Shown piece by piece: positions 1 through 11,820 of a stretch of 64,000 bases of DNA. A program made the position numbers and the translations under genes. This stretch comes from Telmatactis stephensoni (Eukaryota; Cnidaria; Anthozoa; Actiniaria; Isophelliidae), in assembly GCA_029948255.1 (NCBI GenBank), contig JALIZF010001874.1, positions 372,001 through 436,000 of the forward strand. The letters run 5' to 3'. The notes below the pieces were generated by a model that saw only the letters and a list, made by a program, of their open reading frames with translations, searched no databases and had not been told where the DNA came from. Within the stretch, counting starts at the first letter, position 1, and every line of letters begins with the position of its first letter.

Positions 1-365
1 CAATATACAAATAAAACATGCAGCTGCAGTTATTTCTCTTCAGGCTACAGAAACGTTTGCAAGGCATGTGTATAAAGATTTTATCAAAGGAGACTAGCGA
101 ATGAACTAGTTTGGGCTGCGCAGGTGGTATAAGAATATAACAAGGGACGAATGGAAATTTGTGACACCATAAAAAGGATAACTTACTGACGTTTCGAGCC
201 TTAGTCCTTTGTCGGAGTAAAAGCTGACATTTTAAAGATTTTATATTTGGCATCTAATACTTGATCACCTAAGGTCCTCTGTACCGCTTTGCAAAATGAA
301 ATCACGCAAAATATTTGGTCTTTTCACTTGTCACGAACAATTAAAACATCTCTTTCACGTTCACA

Positions 366-390
366 AAAAAAAAAAAAAAAAAAAAAAAAA
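366..390. repeat. Poly-A tract inside a dispersed repeat
   Basis: A run of about 25 A sits in spacer A. It recurs at about 9690-9714 and, shorter, at about 19280-19294. The flanking sequence at 280-340 has a dispersed relative at 45575-45640, so the tract may belong to an old retroposed element. Confidence 0.7.
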
Positions 391-1578
391 TCAAAAGCTG
401 CTTTTACGTGGACGCAAAAATATTTTAGACCTTAAATCACGTTTCACATCAAAATAACCCAGCCATTCACGTTTCACGCAAATTAAAAGGTATAGGGGAT
501 CCTGTTCACCAAAACGACAAACGAACAAAATAAATTAACGTGTATAATCCAAAAACTCTGATCTGGGCCAACGTTAAATATCATGAAATATTTAATACAT
601 GAATATATATTATAGTTATTTTATGGTAAAGTAGTTGTGAAATGCCGTCAAAATGTTGATGTTTTGTAAGCGATTCAAAATAAATATAAACGAATGAAAA
701 TTTAAATGTTATTCAACAGTATTACGATAGTAAAACGGACCATAAGGTAATCTTATATTAAGAGTTTCCACTAAGACGCTTTACCTGTAAATAGTCAATG
801 TTACATTATTAATGACATATATGGTTCTCAAGAACGGTAACTTTATCAATTAACATTCAACCCGTTATGTTAAAGGGTGGTCTTGTTGTTTTAATGTCAA
901 GTGAAGTACCAGAACGTACTAGAACTGCTAGCTGATCGAGGTGTAAAATCGAGCAATTATCCGTACGGCATGGAAGCAGAGTAACCGATTTTATAAACGT
1001 TACATCATGCTCAACCATTTTAAGGTTGTGAAAGATAACGTTGTAATTTTATGTGTAGACAGAAATTATCACGTGATCGCCCATCAGTTATGATGTCTTT
1101 ACGCCGCTGGCACTACTTAGACCATGATTTCTGACAGCAAAACACCTGGGCCACCATTGCACGAGGTCAGCAAAACATTGAAGAAAAATCATGAATCTTT
1201 GATTCAGTCACCTAGCGAGTCAAATACGTTTAGTTTGTCATCACCTTATTATAGTTTTTGTAAATCACAGGAAAAGTAAGCGGTGAGTTTATTTTCTTAG
1301 TTAAACACTGCACATATGCAAATCTGAAATGAGGCGCAACCGAAGACAGGATCTGTACAGGCTACTGTAGATTCTATACGGCCGGGATGAAGTTAAATTG
1401 ATAAAATACACCTAATTAAATTATAAAACCTTTTGGCGCCAATTGCATTCTGAAATACGCGGGGTTTGAGAGCTCTGTCGTTGGCTGTGGAAATATTACC
1501 GACGATATGATTGTTGGTGATCGACTGGCTTTCAGTTTAGACTTCAGCTTTATTTTGGTATATACAGTACATTAAATC

Positions 1579-1937
1579 GCCGGGGGGGGGACTCCATTGT
1601 AAAAGGATCGGGTATGCTCGTCGTATCTCTTAGGGGTAAAAATCAGCGATTTGGTATCTTGTAGGGTGTTAAAATTGAAGTTTAGAGTTTTAGCATTTCC
1701 TGGTCTCTCTTAGGGTATCAAAAGAGCCCATCGCTTGCTTATTATCTTGTTCTCAAATGGAAGAAATTTGCCTAACAAAAGCGTGTCGACCGTTCAATTT
1801 TATGTTCATCATCATAATGTTCATTAGCTTGTTATTACTGGTATCTCTTAGGGGTTAAAAAATCGTCCGGCCACGCCCATTTTAAAAGACTTTCGGTATC
1901 TTTTAGGGGTATTTTTAAAAATTTCCAACGAGCATAA
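1579..1937. mobile_element. MITE-like element in spacer A, unit 1 (one terminus missing)
   Basis: The element opens with a CCGGGGG run followed by ACTCC and GGTATGCTCGT. It closes with the inverse ACGAGCATA and holds internal TCTTAGGGGT repeats. The layout matches the element at 31230-31695, which has both ends. Here the right terminal C-rich end is missing and the minisatellite begins instead. Confidence 0.6.
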
Positions 1938-1944
1938 CCATTGA

Positions 1945-2495
1945 AACGAATAGTGCCTGTGTGGCTGAAAAGTTATATGAATTGAGCCTGTGAGGTCTGT
2001 GAGGCTGAAACGTTATACCAATTGTGCCTTTGAGGCTGAAAAGATATACCAATTGTGCCTGTGAGGCTGAAAAGTTATATGAATTGTGCTTGTGTGGCTG
2101 AAAAGTTATATGAATTGTGCCTGTATACGTATGGCTGAAAAGTTATATGAATTGAGCCTGTGTGGTTGAAAAGTTATATGAATTGTGCCTGTGCATGTGG
2201 CTGAAAAGTTATATGAATTGAACCTGTGAGGCTGAAAAGTTATACCAATTGTGCCTGTGAGGCTAAAAAGTTATACCAGTTGTGCCTAGCTGCGAGGCTG
2301 AAAAAGTTATACCAGTTGTGCCTGCGAGCCAGGCTGAAAAGTTATATCAATTGTGCCTGTGTGACTGAAAAGTTATAGTACCAATTGTGCCGTGTGTGGC
2401 TGAAAAGTTATATACCAATTGTGCCTGTGAGGCCGATAAGTTATATCAAATTGTGCCTGTGTGGCTATGAATTGTGCCTGTGAGGCTGAAGGATT
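1945..2495. repeat. Minisatellite, period about 29-31 bp, about 17 copies (unit 1)
   Basis: Imperfect tandem repeats are built on GGCTGAAAAGTTATATGAAT followed by TGTGCCTGTG. I count about 17 copies, with two main variants (TATGAATT and TACCAATT). No long open frame crosses it. Confidence 0.9.
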
Positions 2496-2750
2496 GCTTG
2501 AATTGATGTTCGAAATCCCCCCTTTTTTGGTCCCTGATTAGGGCGAGTAACCCCTGTTGGTTTGCCGCAAATCTCGGTGACCAGTAGACGTACTTGCTTG
2601 CAGGCATTTTGAGGTTACTCCCTGCTGATCGGGAACCCCTTACTTAATGGTGCCTTCGGTCTAAACCATAAAGGATTAATGTCGATCAGCATGTGACGTG
2701 GGAACTGAAAGAGAGCCAACAAATCATGGAACATTTCTGTGGACACGTGA

Positions 2751-2993
2751 TTGGTGAAAGGGGTTCCCGATCAGGAGGGCCAAAGGACCACGATGCGAGA
2801 CTGGCTTATCTTGTGTAAAGGTGTGGCTGATCAATTGACAAGTGAGCTAGCAAAAACAACAGCAACAAAAAAGAAAATCGAGAAATATCCGGGTGCGTGC
2901 ACAGTATACATATCCCCAAGGCATTGCTTGGCTTATGGTATATATGTAAAGGCCATTTCACTTGCATGCTTGTGTATTGTTTGTTTGGAGTAA
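2751..2993 (+). CDS. Small 80-residue reading frame in spacer A (doubtful gene)
   Basis: The frame encodes 80 residues, Lys-rich in the middle with a hydrophobic C-terminal third (about residues 64-79). An AATAAA lies at 3116-3121, about 120 bases after the stop, which a short transcript could use. The same frame is intact in unit 2, but in unit 3 a TGG to TAG change at about 21690 truncates it. Its start lies within a 17/19-bp inverted repeat (about 2626-2644 with 2757-2775). I recognise no family. Conservation is explained by recent duplication, so coding status is weak. Confidence 0.2.
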   Translation: MVKGVPDQEGQRTTMRDWLILCKGVADQLTSELAKTTATKKKIEKYPGACTVYISPRHCLAYGIYVKAISLACLCIVCLE

Positions 2994-3533
2994 TAAGGAT
3001 AAGGATTGGGAAGAGAACATGGAATCTAAGTGGAATCTAGTGGAATCTAATGAAATGTACATTTTATCAATGTAGTTAATACACAGTTCAGCTTTCTGGC
3101 TGCAATGTATTTTACAATAAAGCATTCATTCCGGCATTTAAAATAAGTGTGGTTCTATTGGATTGTAGGCGTAGTTATGATCAGTGACCTTGAATGAAGT
3201 AGGGTGTCGAGTTGGGGAAGGCCAGAGCGATTCCCCATACCTCATTATCATACTCATGAATAACAATACACAGGGAAGAATAGTTGTAGTATACGCCATA
3301 ATGCAAGTCGCCTATTGGAATAACTCAGTGGTAGATCTTAGGTGACGAACTTGCATTGAGTGCTAGTCTTGTGCGAAAGTAAATCACAGTTCAAGATGAC
3401 TGTTTTTAAAAGGCTAATGTATAACGTACCGCGTGACTACATAGATAATTTGTTGTACTTTATTGAATTTATTACCTTTACTAAAAAGATTTCAAAATGG
3501 ATATGATTAATAGGTAATGAAAACTTCAGTGTC

Positions 3534-3636
3534 GTGCAATTTTGGTTGAAATCACACTCGTGATTAACAAATTGCACTCCCGCTACGCGGTCGTGCAATT
3601 TTGTAATCACTCGTGTGATTTCAAACCAAATTGCAC
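3534..3636. repeat. Foldback (hairpin) element in the 3' flank of the unit 1 gene
   Basis: Two roughly 45-bp arms beginning GTGCAATTTTG and ending in the inverse CAAATTGCAC face each other around a GC-rich loop. It lies between the stop codon (3730) and minus-strand AATAAA sites near 3460, so a transcript of the gene would carry it in its 3' UTR. MITE-like. Confidence 0.65.
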
Positions 3637-3729
3637 TCCACTCAGTTCTATTAACATTATTAATTATTCCACATGTACATACAGTATTTCTTCTCTGTGG
3701 GATATAGTTCGTCGTTGACCTTGATGTCT

Positions 3730-6700
3730 TTAATTCTTCTTCTTAGGAAACATCTCACAGAAATACCCACCAAGAGCTGGTCGTGAACCTTTAGGACACT
3801 TAGCACACCTTTTCTGCTTGCTTGACCAATACTGCCCTTTGGGACAGGATTTTCGTTTTTGTTGATGTGGAGTATAACTTTGTCCTTGGCATCATCCAGT
3901 TCTTTATGGTGCTTTTGCTCTTCTTGGTCTTGGGTTCTTTATCACTATTCCTAAGACTTTGACTCGAAATACAGAGCGTCACTCCAACTTTTAACCTGAA
4001 ATCTTGAGTGGCAGGAACTGGAACGGGGTCTGATTCGTAGCCTTTGATTGACACCTTCCATCGGGAATAAACTGAAGGAAACAAAGCGGTTTTCCTCAAC
4101 AATTCTTGGCAGTTGGTTTCATCACTGTCGAGTGGACAAATCTTGGGTAAATCGGATGCATATGGGTTTGGCAAAGCATGACTTTCCTGTCTGCATGACT
4201 GACCGCTGTTGCCTTCACGATATTCAAAGATGAATTCCTCGTTTGGTACAATAATGTAGTCGGTGTTGCTGGAAGTAGAAAACTGGTTATCTCCAATAGC
4301 TTCGGCGCTGGATCGCACATCGTGTTGGGTTGCACTGCTGGTCGGCAAAAACAGCTCAAACTTTTTGACCACGATTGCAGAATTTTTATTTTCTTTTCTG
4401 ATCCATTTATTAGCAACCAACCAATCAGCATTGGGAATTTTGAAGGTGACGGGTTTACCAGCATACAGATCGGCAAGATTCATAAAGGCTTGGTCATCTG
4501 TTGATGAATTGGAACGTCTTGATACGCTTTTACGTCTCTGCAAACTGGGCTAGTATGAGACGCAAGACTTGGAATATCAGTATTTATTCCTTGACACACA
4601 CCGGGTCGCACTCCTCCTTCTTTGTAGGCTAAAATGTCACAATACGACTCGGTCACCTCCCAGATGTTAATTTTGTAGGAGACATACCCTACAAGGCTTA
4701 GTTTTGAGGTCGTTGATGACATTTTCGTTCATGTCACTTCCTTTGGATCGCTCCTCGTAGTCACGAACGATATCTGTTGCAGCAAATTGTGCTGTCACCG
4801 CCCTCATGTAGCTGGCCATGGCTTCGATCAAGTCAAACTGGAAATCGTAGATCTCACCCAGAGTTCCGAACAATTTGGCTGCAGTTACTTTGGCCTTCGG
4901 GCACAGTCCTTTTGACAAACACCATGGCTTTTGGACGTTGGCGGTTACTGAACTTGTTATCTCGGATGAATATCACAAGCTGCATCATCAGGGTTTCATA
5001 TTTAGTGGTCATTCCTACTGTCAGCTCGGGTCGTCTACCTCTGGAGCCTATGCCGTGTAATCTTCGAGGAAATTTATGTTTCTTCTTGTTGCAAATTGTT
5101 CTACAGAGGTTTTCTTGGCCGACTTTTTGCAATAAACAGATAAACATTTTCAGAGAAAGCGTCATTTTTTTTAAACTTCTTTGAAACTGTCTCTATCCCG
5201 GTTTTCACCTCCTCGAACGTTATCTTTACCTTATTAGTTCTCCCATAGAAGTTATAGCATTTGCTAAGTCCGCTGCAACGATCCATTAAAATCTCCGAGA
5301 CTTGATCCACCAAACAGCTTTTCCAGTGGGTTCATAAGTACAGCACCTGCCAATAACCACTTGAGCTGTTTTTTCAGCAATGTCTAGGCCCACTGCCACA
5401 AAGGTGTAATCCAAAATGGTACCCAGTTCGCTTGCCAAATCGTTCCTCAAACTTTCGACATCATTTGTATAATCACTCAACTATACCCTTAACGAAATCC
5501 ACATCAGCTTTTGATTTCTGGCTGTTTGGAAGGATTCTACATTCCGAAAGTATGATCGAAGACCTCGAAACCGTTCACCGGACGTTTTTCTTGACTTCAC
5601 TAGTCACGTATTCACCAAGTTTTGGCTAGTACATCGATCTGTGTTTTGGACAAGTGTCAGGATTCTGTCCATCTCGGTCATGCCGTAAGAAGGTGGGATA
5701 GTCAATGTTTGTGTTCAGAATTTTCTTGATTTTTCCATTTGCCAAAGGAAGCCTTGATTTCAGGAAGCCTTTAATTTGGGTAATGACTTTCCAGAACATG
5801 CAAGCATTCTTTGTACTACTTGGAAGACTAAGCAAATTCTCGCAGCCCGACCTGGTGGACTTTTCAGGTACAACATCCATCATTTGTTCCAACTCCGATA
5901 TCTGTCCATGATTGATGTATCGAAAAATGGTTTCCAAGTTTGTGACAATGAGACGATCACACACTTGGGGATTTCGATAGAGGTTGTCATATTTACCGGG
6001 ATTGTTCTGCTTAATCAAAGCGAAATACAACAGATACGCGTTCCATTTCACTCCATGGCGACTTTCACGTCTCACCTTGTGGTACGTCTCTGCTAATTTG
6101 GCCATTTCAGGGAGGTCTTGGCAGAAAACGTCGTCGATAACCGGTTCTTTCTTGCATGACTTTTCTACTTCTATTTTAAGATCAGTAGGTCCAAATTGCG
6201 GAGCCTTAAAAATAAGGGCATAGTAGTAGGCGCGGCGTGGATAATCTTGCAGTCCTTCCAGCAATTTTTCCTTGGCATTGTTCTGGGCCAATGGTTTGTG
6301 CAAGTGGTCCAAGCAACCTCGAAGCAATGGATGAAGTAGCCAAAGATCGATATATATTTCGAGCATTACGTCTCGGATTCCTGAATCCTTTAAACCAATT
6401 CCAAACATCGCTACCAACAGTAATCTGGTAGCGTCTGGCATACAAGCATTCTGGCTTGAAGTAGGTAGAGGGTTCTATGCAGCGATTCTTTAAAAGATAA
6501 TCGACGCTGGAAGACTTTTCGGCGGAGACGTCTTGCTTTGTGATGATCATTCTCCTTTCTTCATTTGGTATGAGACCTTTGCTTGAAAGCTCTTGTTCCA
6601 GACCATTGAAATCGTTTTTGGAGATTATTCAAAACGTGTTTAGTTTCTTTCAGTTTCCGCATATTATTAAAATGGGTGCAGAAATCATTGAAGTTTAACG

Positions 6701-6785
6701 TAACCTCATCAGTGTTTCCACCACCTTGGTCTACCGACGCTTGGACCAGCACGACCATCTCCAAGAAGATCAGCAAAAAAGGCAT
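3730..6785 (-). pseudogene. Unit 1 copy of the ~1010-residue secreted protein gene, broken by many indels
   Basis: Translation in pieces matches the unit 2 and unit 3 proteins from signal peptide (start codon at 6785) to the C-terminal LysLysLysAsn and stop (3730). The frame changes at least a dozen times. Against unit 2 the lesions include a 2-base insertion near 3868, single-base deletions near 3887 and 4507, a 2-base deletion near 4702, and clusters of indels at 4910-5500 and 5560-6600. The N-terminal half (about 5600-6700) also has many substitutions, so it is a distinct allele rather than a damaged twin. The segment at 5150-5400 agrees with unit 3 at sites where unit 2 differs. The 5' splice acceptor at 6803-6805 is retained. 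I infer a decaying, gene-converted copy; uncorrected assembly indels are the alternative. Confidence 0.85.
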
Positions 6786-6798
6786 CTCGGCATTGAGC

Positions 6799-6980
6799 GT
6801 TTCTGAAAAAGATAGAGAAATAAAATAAAAAGAACACTGATAAGAAAAACGGGATAAAAAACGTACTAATGTGGCGTGCGACTTGAGCTTGTTGCTCGAA
6901 AACAAAAATCAACGCGGTTTTAGTTTTGAAATGTGTATGTGTGTGTGTGTGTGAAGGTAAGTCCATGACTTTTTGGAACG
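6799..6980. other. 5' intron end and upstream region of the unit 1 gene, with (TG)n
   Basis: Minus-strand splice acceptor (…TTTTTCAG then AAACGCTC) at 6803-6805, followed upstream by A/T-rich intron sequence and a short TG microsatellite at about 6935-6953. I could not place the first exon or promoter. Confidence 0.5.
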
Positions 6981-7383
6981 ATCTCACGAAATCAGAACGA
7001 ATATGAACGAAATTCCCCCGAGTGTGGGATCCGGACGTCTTTTAATCTGTTTTATGACAAAAAGTCGAGTTTTCAAAACAATATCTGACTTTTATAGTCA
7101 ATAGCCGTTAAAATATTTAAATTCTTTTTGAAGTTCGGCAATTGAATAATAAAAACGAGAAATTAAAGTTTTATGATCGATCAATATGGCGCTTACGAAT
7201 TGTCTACGAACACGTACGGCATCGAAACAGGCAACCCAAATTGAACCGGTTTCCCTTCGATGAAGCTTCGATGCTTATTCGATGGATATCGTATCAAGAG
7301 ACCATAATAACTCAGTATTGATATCTGTGAGATGTTCGCAGCGACTAAGGCTATTTTTAGTAACTTCGCCATCGCGCACGCAT

Positions 7384-7777
7384 GTTCAAACAAGTCAATG
7401 CAAGTTTTGACTTGCGCGAGCTTGTATCTTTGTTTGAACACCAACTTGCATCGACTTGCGTCTACTTGCATCGACTTGAGAGCACTTTGAACGTGCTCAA
7501 ATTTTTTCTCAAGTCGATGCAAGTTTTTCCTCGTTTGAACAGTCACCACGCTAAACTTTATAAGTCGTTTTTCATATTTTTTCGTCCGAACTTCTGCACA
7601 TTTCTTCTCCTACAAATAATTCACCCAAAGACAAAACTGCTTTTCTCGCTGTCCTTCGGCTAGCTGATTTTCCTTGAAAGTTTTTGAAAATTTTTCATCG
7701 ACTTGTGTGGAGAGGCGTTCAAACGAGGACGCAAGTTGCAAGTCAAAACTTGCATCCGCTTGCGTTCTCGTTTGAAC
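7384..7777. mobile_element. MITE, 394 bp, with composite terminal inverted repeats (unit 1 spacer B)
   Basis: Both ends carry a 55-61 bp terminal repeat, itself flanked by GTTCAAAC and GTTTGAAC (7384-7439 and 7717-7777). The two are inverted copies, sharing GCAAGTTTTGACTTGC. The interior has repeated CATCGACTTG motifs and no coding frame of note. This is a non-autonomous DNA-transposon-type element. Confidence 0.75.
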
Positions 7778-8519
7778 GGGGCCTTAAACGATAGAACACA
7801 AATGCCGAAAGCAAACGGACACGTCCGCGCGCACGTCAAACATCAAATTCGGAATTAGTTGCGCTTGTGATTCCACTTGAGTTTTGAACATTTTATGACG
7901 TCAAAAGTGTGTCAAAAAGAGGACCGACAACTCAAAACAATCTTCAATTTGTTTTTTATAACAATTATTTGAGATAAAAGTTAAAAAATCCTTATCAAAC
8001 GGGGCAACAGAACGAATGCGCGCGCGCCGAAACGCGTCAGCAGTGTATCTGTCCTCTTATTGACACACTCTAATCAACCAATCAGATTATATTGCGAGAT
8101 TAGTATCAAGTGTTGTAAAAATATATTTTCAAACATTACTGATAAATACTAATATATACACGCTTTTGAAAAAAATATTTTATCTGCAAAAGGAATTCAG
8201 ACTGAATCGTAAAGTTTTCATAATACAACTAAAAATATCGCCCGGGGGAGCTAGACTCCCATCTTTTGAATTTGAAATCTTAGGTCTTTATCTCCGGCTG
8301 ATAATATTTCAAAACTTTTACTCGAGGAACAAAATGCACGCTCATTGCAAAAAGACTTCCGGAATGGTTTTTGAGATGATGTTTGAAAATTTCCAACTTT
8401 ATATATAGGAGTCTTCCTGGGTAAACTATTGACTGAAATTCAAATTAAAAAAAACCCGGTTAAAAATGACCCTTCCTCTGCACTGCACAATAAACAAAGC
8501 ATATTTCGAAAATGACGAC

Positions 8520-8530
8520 CCTCCACATCC

Positions 8531-8561
<31 letters not shown>

Positions 8562-8572
8562 AAAAAAAAAAG
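8520..8572. repeat. Poly-C / (CA)n / poly-A simple repeat
   Basis: A C homopolymer is followed by a short CA run and an A run. The unit 2 version (about 18101-18134) has poly-C and poly-A but lacks the CA run, so the site has mutated since duplication. Confidence 0.85.
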
Positions 8573-8730
8573 GTCAAGGAAGTTAAAAACCGCCATTCTC
8601 TTTTTTTTAACAAATTGGTCAGATTCTCAGGTGATCATAACCTCCATTATGATCCTCGCTCTATCTAACATGATCGGGAATAACTAGCATAGAAATTGTC
8701 TTCGTGTTCGTCTATTTTCAGATTTAAAGG

Positions 8731-8976
8731 AGCAAGGATGGCAAGATGCAAGAGGTCCGAGTTTGATTCCCAGTGACCTCGTTTGCTTGTTTGGACTTCT
8801 TTCCTTTCCGTGTAGCTTTAATTAGCTTTAAATACCCTTAAAACGGAGCACTGATGGAGACAGGAGGCTGAACGCTCTATACATGAGCCCCTGGCACGGG
8901 AGGATTGACCAACCACTCCCCGTGCTTGACTTCGAAGTAAAATAAATTGCCTTTGCCTTTTTTTTTTCTTTTACCT
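8731..8976 (+). mobile_element. tRNA-derived SINE, box A deleted (unit 1)
   Basis: Same SINE body as at 18295. The tRNA-like head has lost about 20 bases (GTTGGTAGTGCG region) but keeps the box B-like GAGTTTGATTCCC. The body ends in a TTGCC/T-rich tail. Confidence 0.75.
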
Positions 8977-10905
8977 TTAAAAAAACAATTGAATTATATT
9001 TTGACTGACGTCAGTAAACGCTTACCTTAACAGAACGTCTGGCAAGAAATGCTACTAGCTAAACAATGAAAGACTATAACATATATTGGAATTCAAAGAC
9101 GTTAAATATTCATGGTATATCGATTTTTTACTTAGGTGGTCACTTTCATTTCACTTTTCACTTAGGTGGTCCAGGTGAGTGAGCTGTCAAAAGTCATAGT
9201 TGAAGCGAGTGGTCACCAGTGAGTTGACCTCATAAATGGGCGGACGATGATTATTTTTCTTCTTTTCCTCAAAAATCACAGGTTTTTACAACTGATAAAT
9301 CAATTCGGAATGTATAGATAAAAATACAATATACAAATAAAACATGCAGTGCAGTTATTTCTCTTCAGGCTACAGAAACGTTTGCAAGGCATGTGTATAA
9401 AGATTTTATCAAAGGAGACTAGCGAATGATCTAGTTTGGGCTGCGCAGGTGGTATAAGAATATAACAAGGGACGAATGGAAATTTGTGACACCATAAAAA
9501 GGATAACTTACTGACGTTTCGAGCCTTAGTCCTTTGTCGGAGTAAAAGCTGACATTTTAAAGATTTTATATTTGGCATCTAATACTTGATCACCTAAGGT
9601 CCTCTGTACCGCTTTGCAAAATGAAATCACGCAAAATATTTGGTCTTTTCACTTGTCACGAACAATTAAAACATCTCTTTCACGTTCACAAAAAAAAAAA
9701 AAAAAAAAAAAAAAAATCAAAAGCTGCTTTTACGTGGACGCAAAAATATTTTAGACCTTAAATCACGTTTCACATCAAAATAACCCAGCCATTCACGTTT
9801 CACGCAAATTAAAAGGTATAGGGGATCCTGTTCACCAAAACGACAAACGAACAAAATAAATTAACGTGTATAATCCAAAAACTCTGATCTGGGCCAACGT
9901 TAAATATCATGAAATATTTAATACATGAATATATATTATAGTTATTTTATGGTAAAGTAGTTGTGAAATGCCGTCAATATGTTGATGTTTTGTAAGCGAT
10001 TCAAAATAAATATAAACGAATGAAAATTTAAATGTTATTCAACAGTATTACGATAGTAAAACGGACCATAAGGTAATCTTATATTAAGAGTTTCCACTAA
10101 GACGCTTTACCTGTAAATAGTCAATGTTACATTATTAATGACATATATGGTTCTCAAGAACGGTAACTTTATCAATTAACATTCAACCCGTTATGTTAAA
10201 GGGTGGTCTTGTTGTTTTAATGTCAAGTGAAGTACCAGGACTAGAACCGACTGCTAGCTGATCGAGGTGTAAAATCGAGCAATCATCCGTACGGCATGGA
10301 AGCAGAGTAACCGATTTTATAAACGTTACATCATGCTCAACCATTTTAAGGTTGTGAAAGATAACGTTGTAATTTTATGTGTAGATAGAAATTATCACGT
10401 GATCGCCCATCAGTTATGATGTCTTTACGCCGCTGGCACTACTTAGACTATGATTTCTGACAGCAAAACACCTGGGCCACCATTGCACGAGGTCAGCAAA
10501 ACATTGAAGAAAAATCATGAATCTTTGATTCAGTCACCTAGCGAGTCAAATACGTTTAGTTTGTCATCACCTTATTATAGTTTTTGTAAATCACAGGAAA
10601 AGTAAGCGGTGAGTTTATTTTCTTAGTTAAACACTGCACATATGCAAATCTGAAATGAGGCGCAACCGAAGACAGGATCTGTACAGGCTACTGTAGATTC
10701 TATACGGCCGGGATGAAGTTAAATTGATAAAATACACCTAATTAAATTATAAAACCTTTTGGCGCCAATTGCATTCTGAAATACGCGGGGTTTGAGAGCT
10801 CTGTCGTTGGCTGTGGAAATATTACCGACGATATGATTGTTGGTGATCGACTGGCTTTCAGTTTAGACTTCAGCTTTATTTTGGTATATACAGTACATTA
10901 AATCG

Positions 10906-11262
10906 CCGGGGGGGGGACTCCATTGTAAAAGGATCGGGTATGCTCGTCGTATCTCTTAGGGGTAAAAATCAGCGATTTGGTATCTTGTAGGGTGTTAAAA
11001 TTGAAGTTTAGAGTTTTAGCATTTCCTGGTCTCTCTTAGGGTATCAAAAGAGCCCATCGCTTGCTTATTATCTTGTTCTCAAATGGAAGAAATTTGCCTA
11101 ACAAAAGCGTGTCGACCGTTCAATTTTATGTTCATCATCATAATGTTCATTAGCTTGTTATTACTGGTATCTCTTAGGGGTTAAAAAATCGTCCGGCCAC
11201 GCCCATTTTAAAAGACTTTCGGTATCTTTTAGGGGTATTTTTAAAAATTTCCAACGAGCATA
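10906..11262. mobile_element. MITE-like element in spacer A, unit 2
   Basis: Copy of the 1579-1937 element carried by the segmental duplication. It has the same CCGGGGG start and the same truncated right end next to the minisatellite. Confidence 0.6.
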
Positions 11263-11269
11263 ACCATTG

Positions 11270-11820
11270 AAACAAATAGTGCCTGTGTGGCTGAAAAGTT
11301 ATATGAATTGAGCCTGTGAGGTCTGTGAGGCTGAAACGTTATACCAATTGTGCCTTTGAGGCTGAAAAGATATACCAATTGTGCCTGTGAGGCTGAAAAG
11401 TTATATGAATTGTGCTTGTGTGGCTGAAAAGTTATATGAATTGTGCCTGTATACGTATGGCTGAAAAGTTATATGAATTGAGCCTGTGTGGTTGAAAAGT
11501 TATATGAATTGTGCCTGTGCATGAGGCTGAAAAGTTATATGAATTGAACCTGTGAGGCTGAAAAGTTATACCAATTGTGCCTGTGAGGCTAAAAAGTTAT
11601 ACCAGTTGTGCCTAGCTGCGAGGCTGAAAAGTTATACCAGTTGTGCCTGCGAGCCAGGCTGAAAAGTTATATCAATTGTGCCTGTGTGACTGAAAAGTTA
11701 TAGTACCAATTGTGCCGTGTGTGGCTGAAAAGTTATATACCAATTGTGCCTGTGAGGCCGATAAGTTATATCAAATTGTGCCTGTGTGGCTATGAATTGT
11801 GCCTGTGAGGCTGAAGGATT
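11270..11820. repeat. Minisatellite, period about 29-31 bp (unit 2)
   Basis: Same minisatellite as at 1945-2495, with the same order of variant monomers. Differences are only single bases, for example a GTGG/GAGG change near 11524. Preserved monomer order implies the whole unit was duplicated rather than independently expanded. Confidence 0.9.

Larger units (their letters stand above)
1..9326. repeat. Tandem segmental-duplication unit 1 (left end cut by window edge)
   Basis: The first bases of the window re-occur at 9327 and again at 18918, and the collinear order spacer A, minus-strand gene, spacer B is the same. Spacer A (1 to about 3700) is almost base-for-base identical to unit 2, including the minisatellite and the downstream AATAAA. 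The gene part (3730-6785) differs much more, with many indels. The unit boundary is arbitrary because the window opens inside the array. Recent duplication or ongoing homogenisation is inferred. Confidence 0.95.

Noticed and set aside
1945..2495. Regularly spaced repeats resembling a CRISPR array
   Set aside because: The monomers are contiguous variants without unique spacers, and the DNA is clearly animal genomic sequence.
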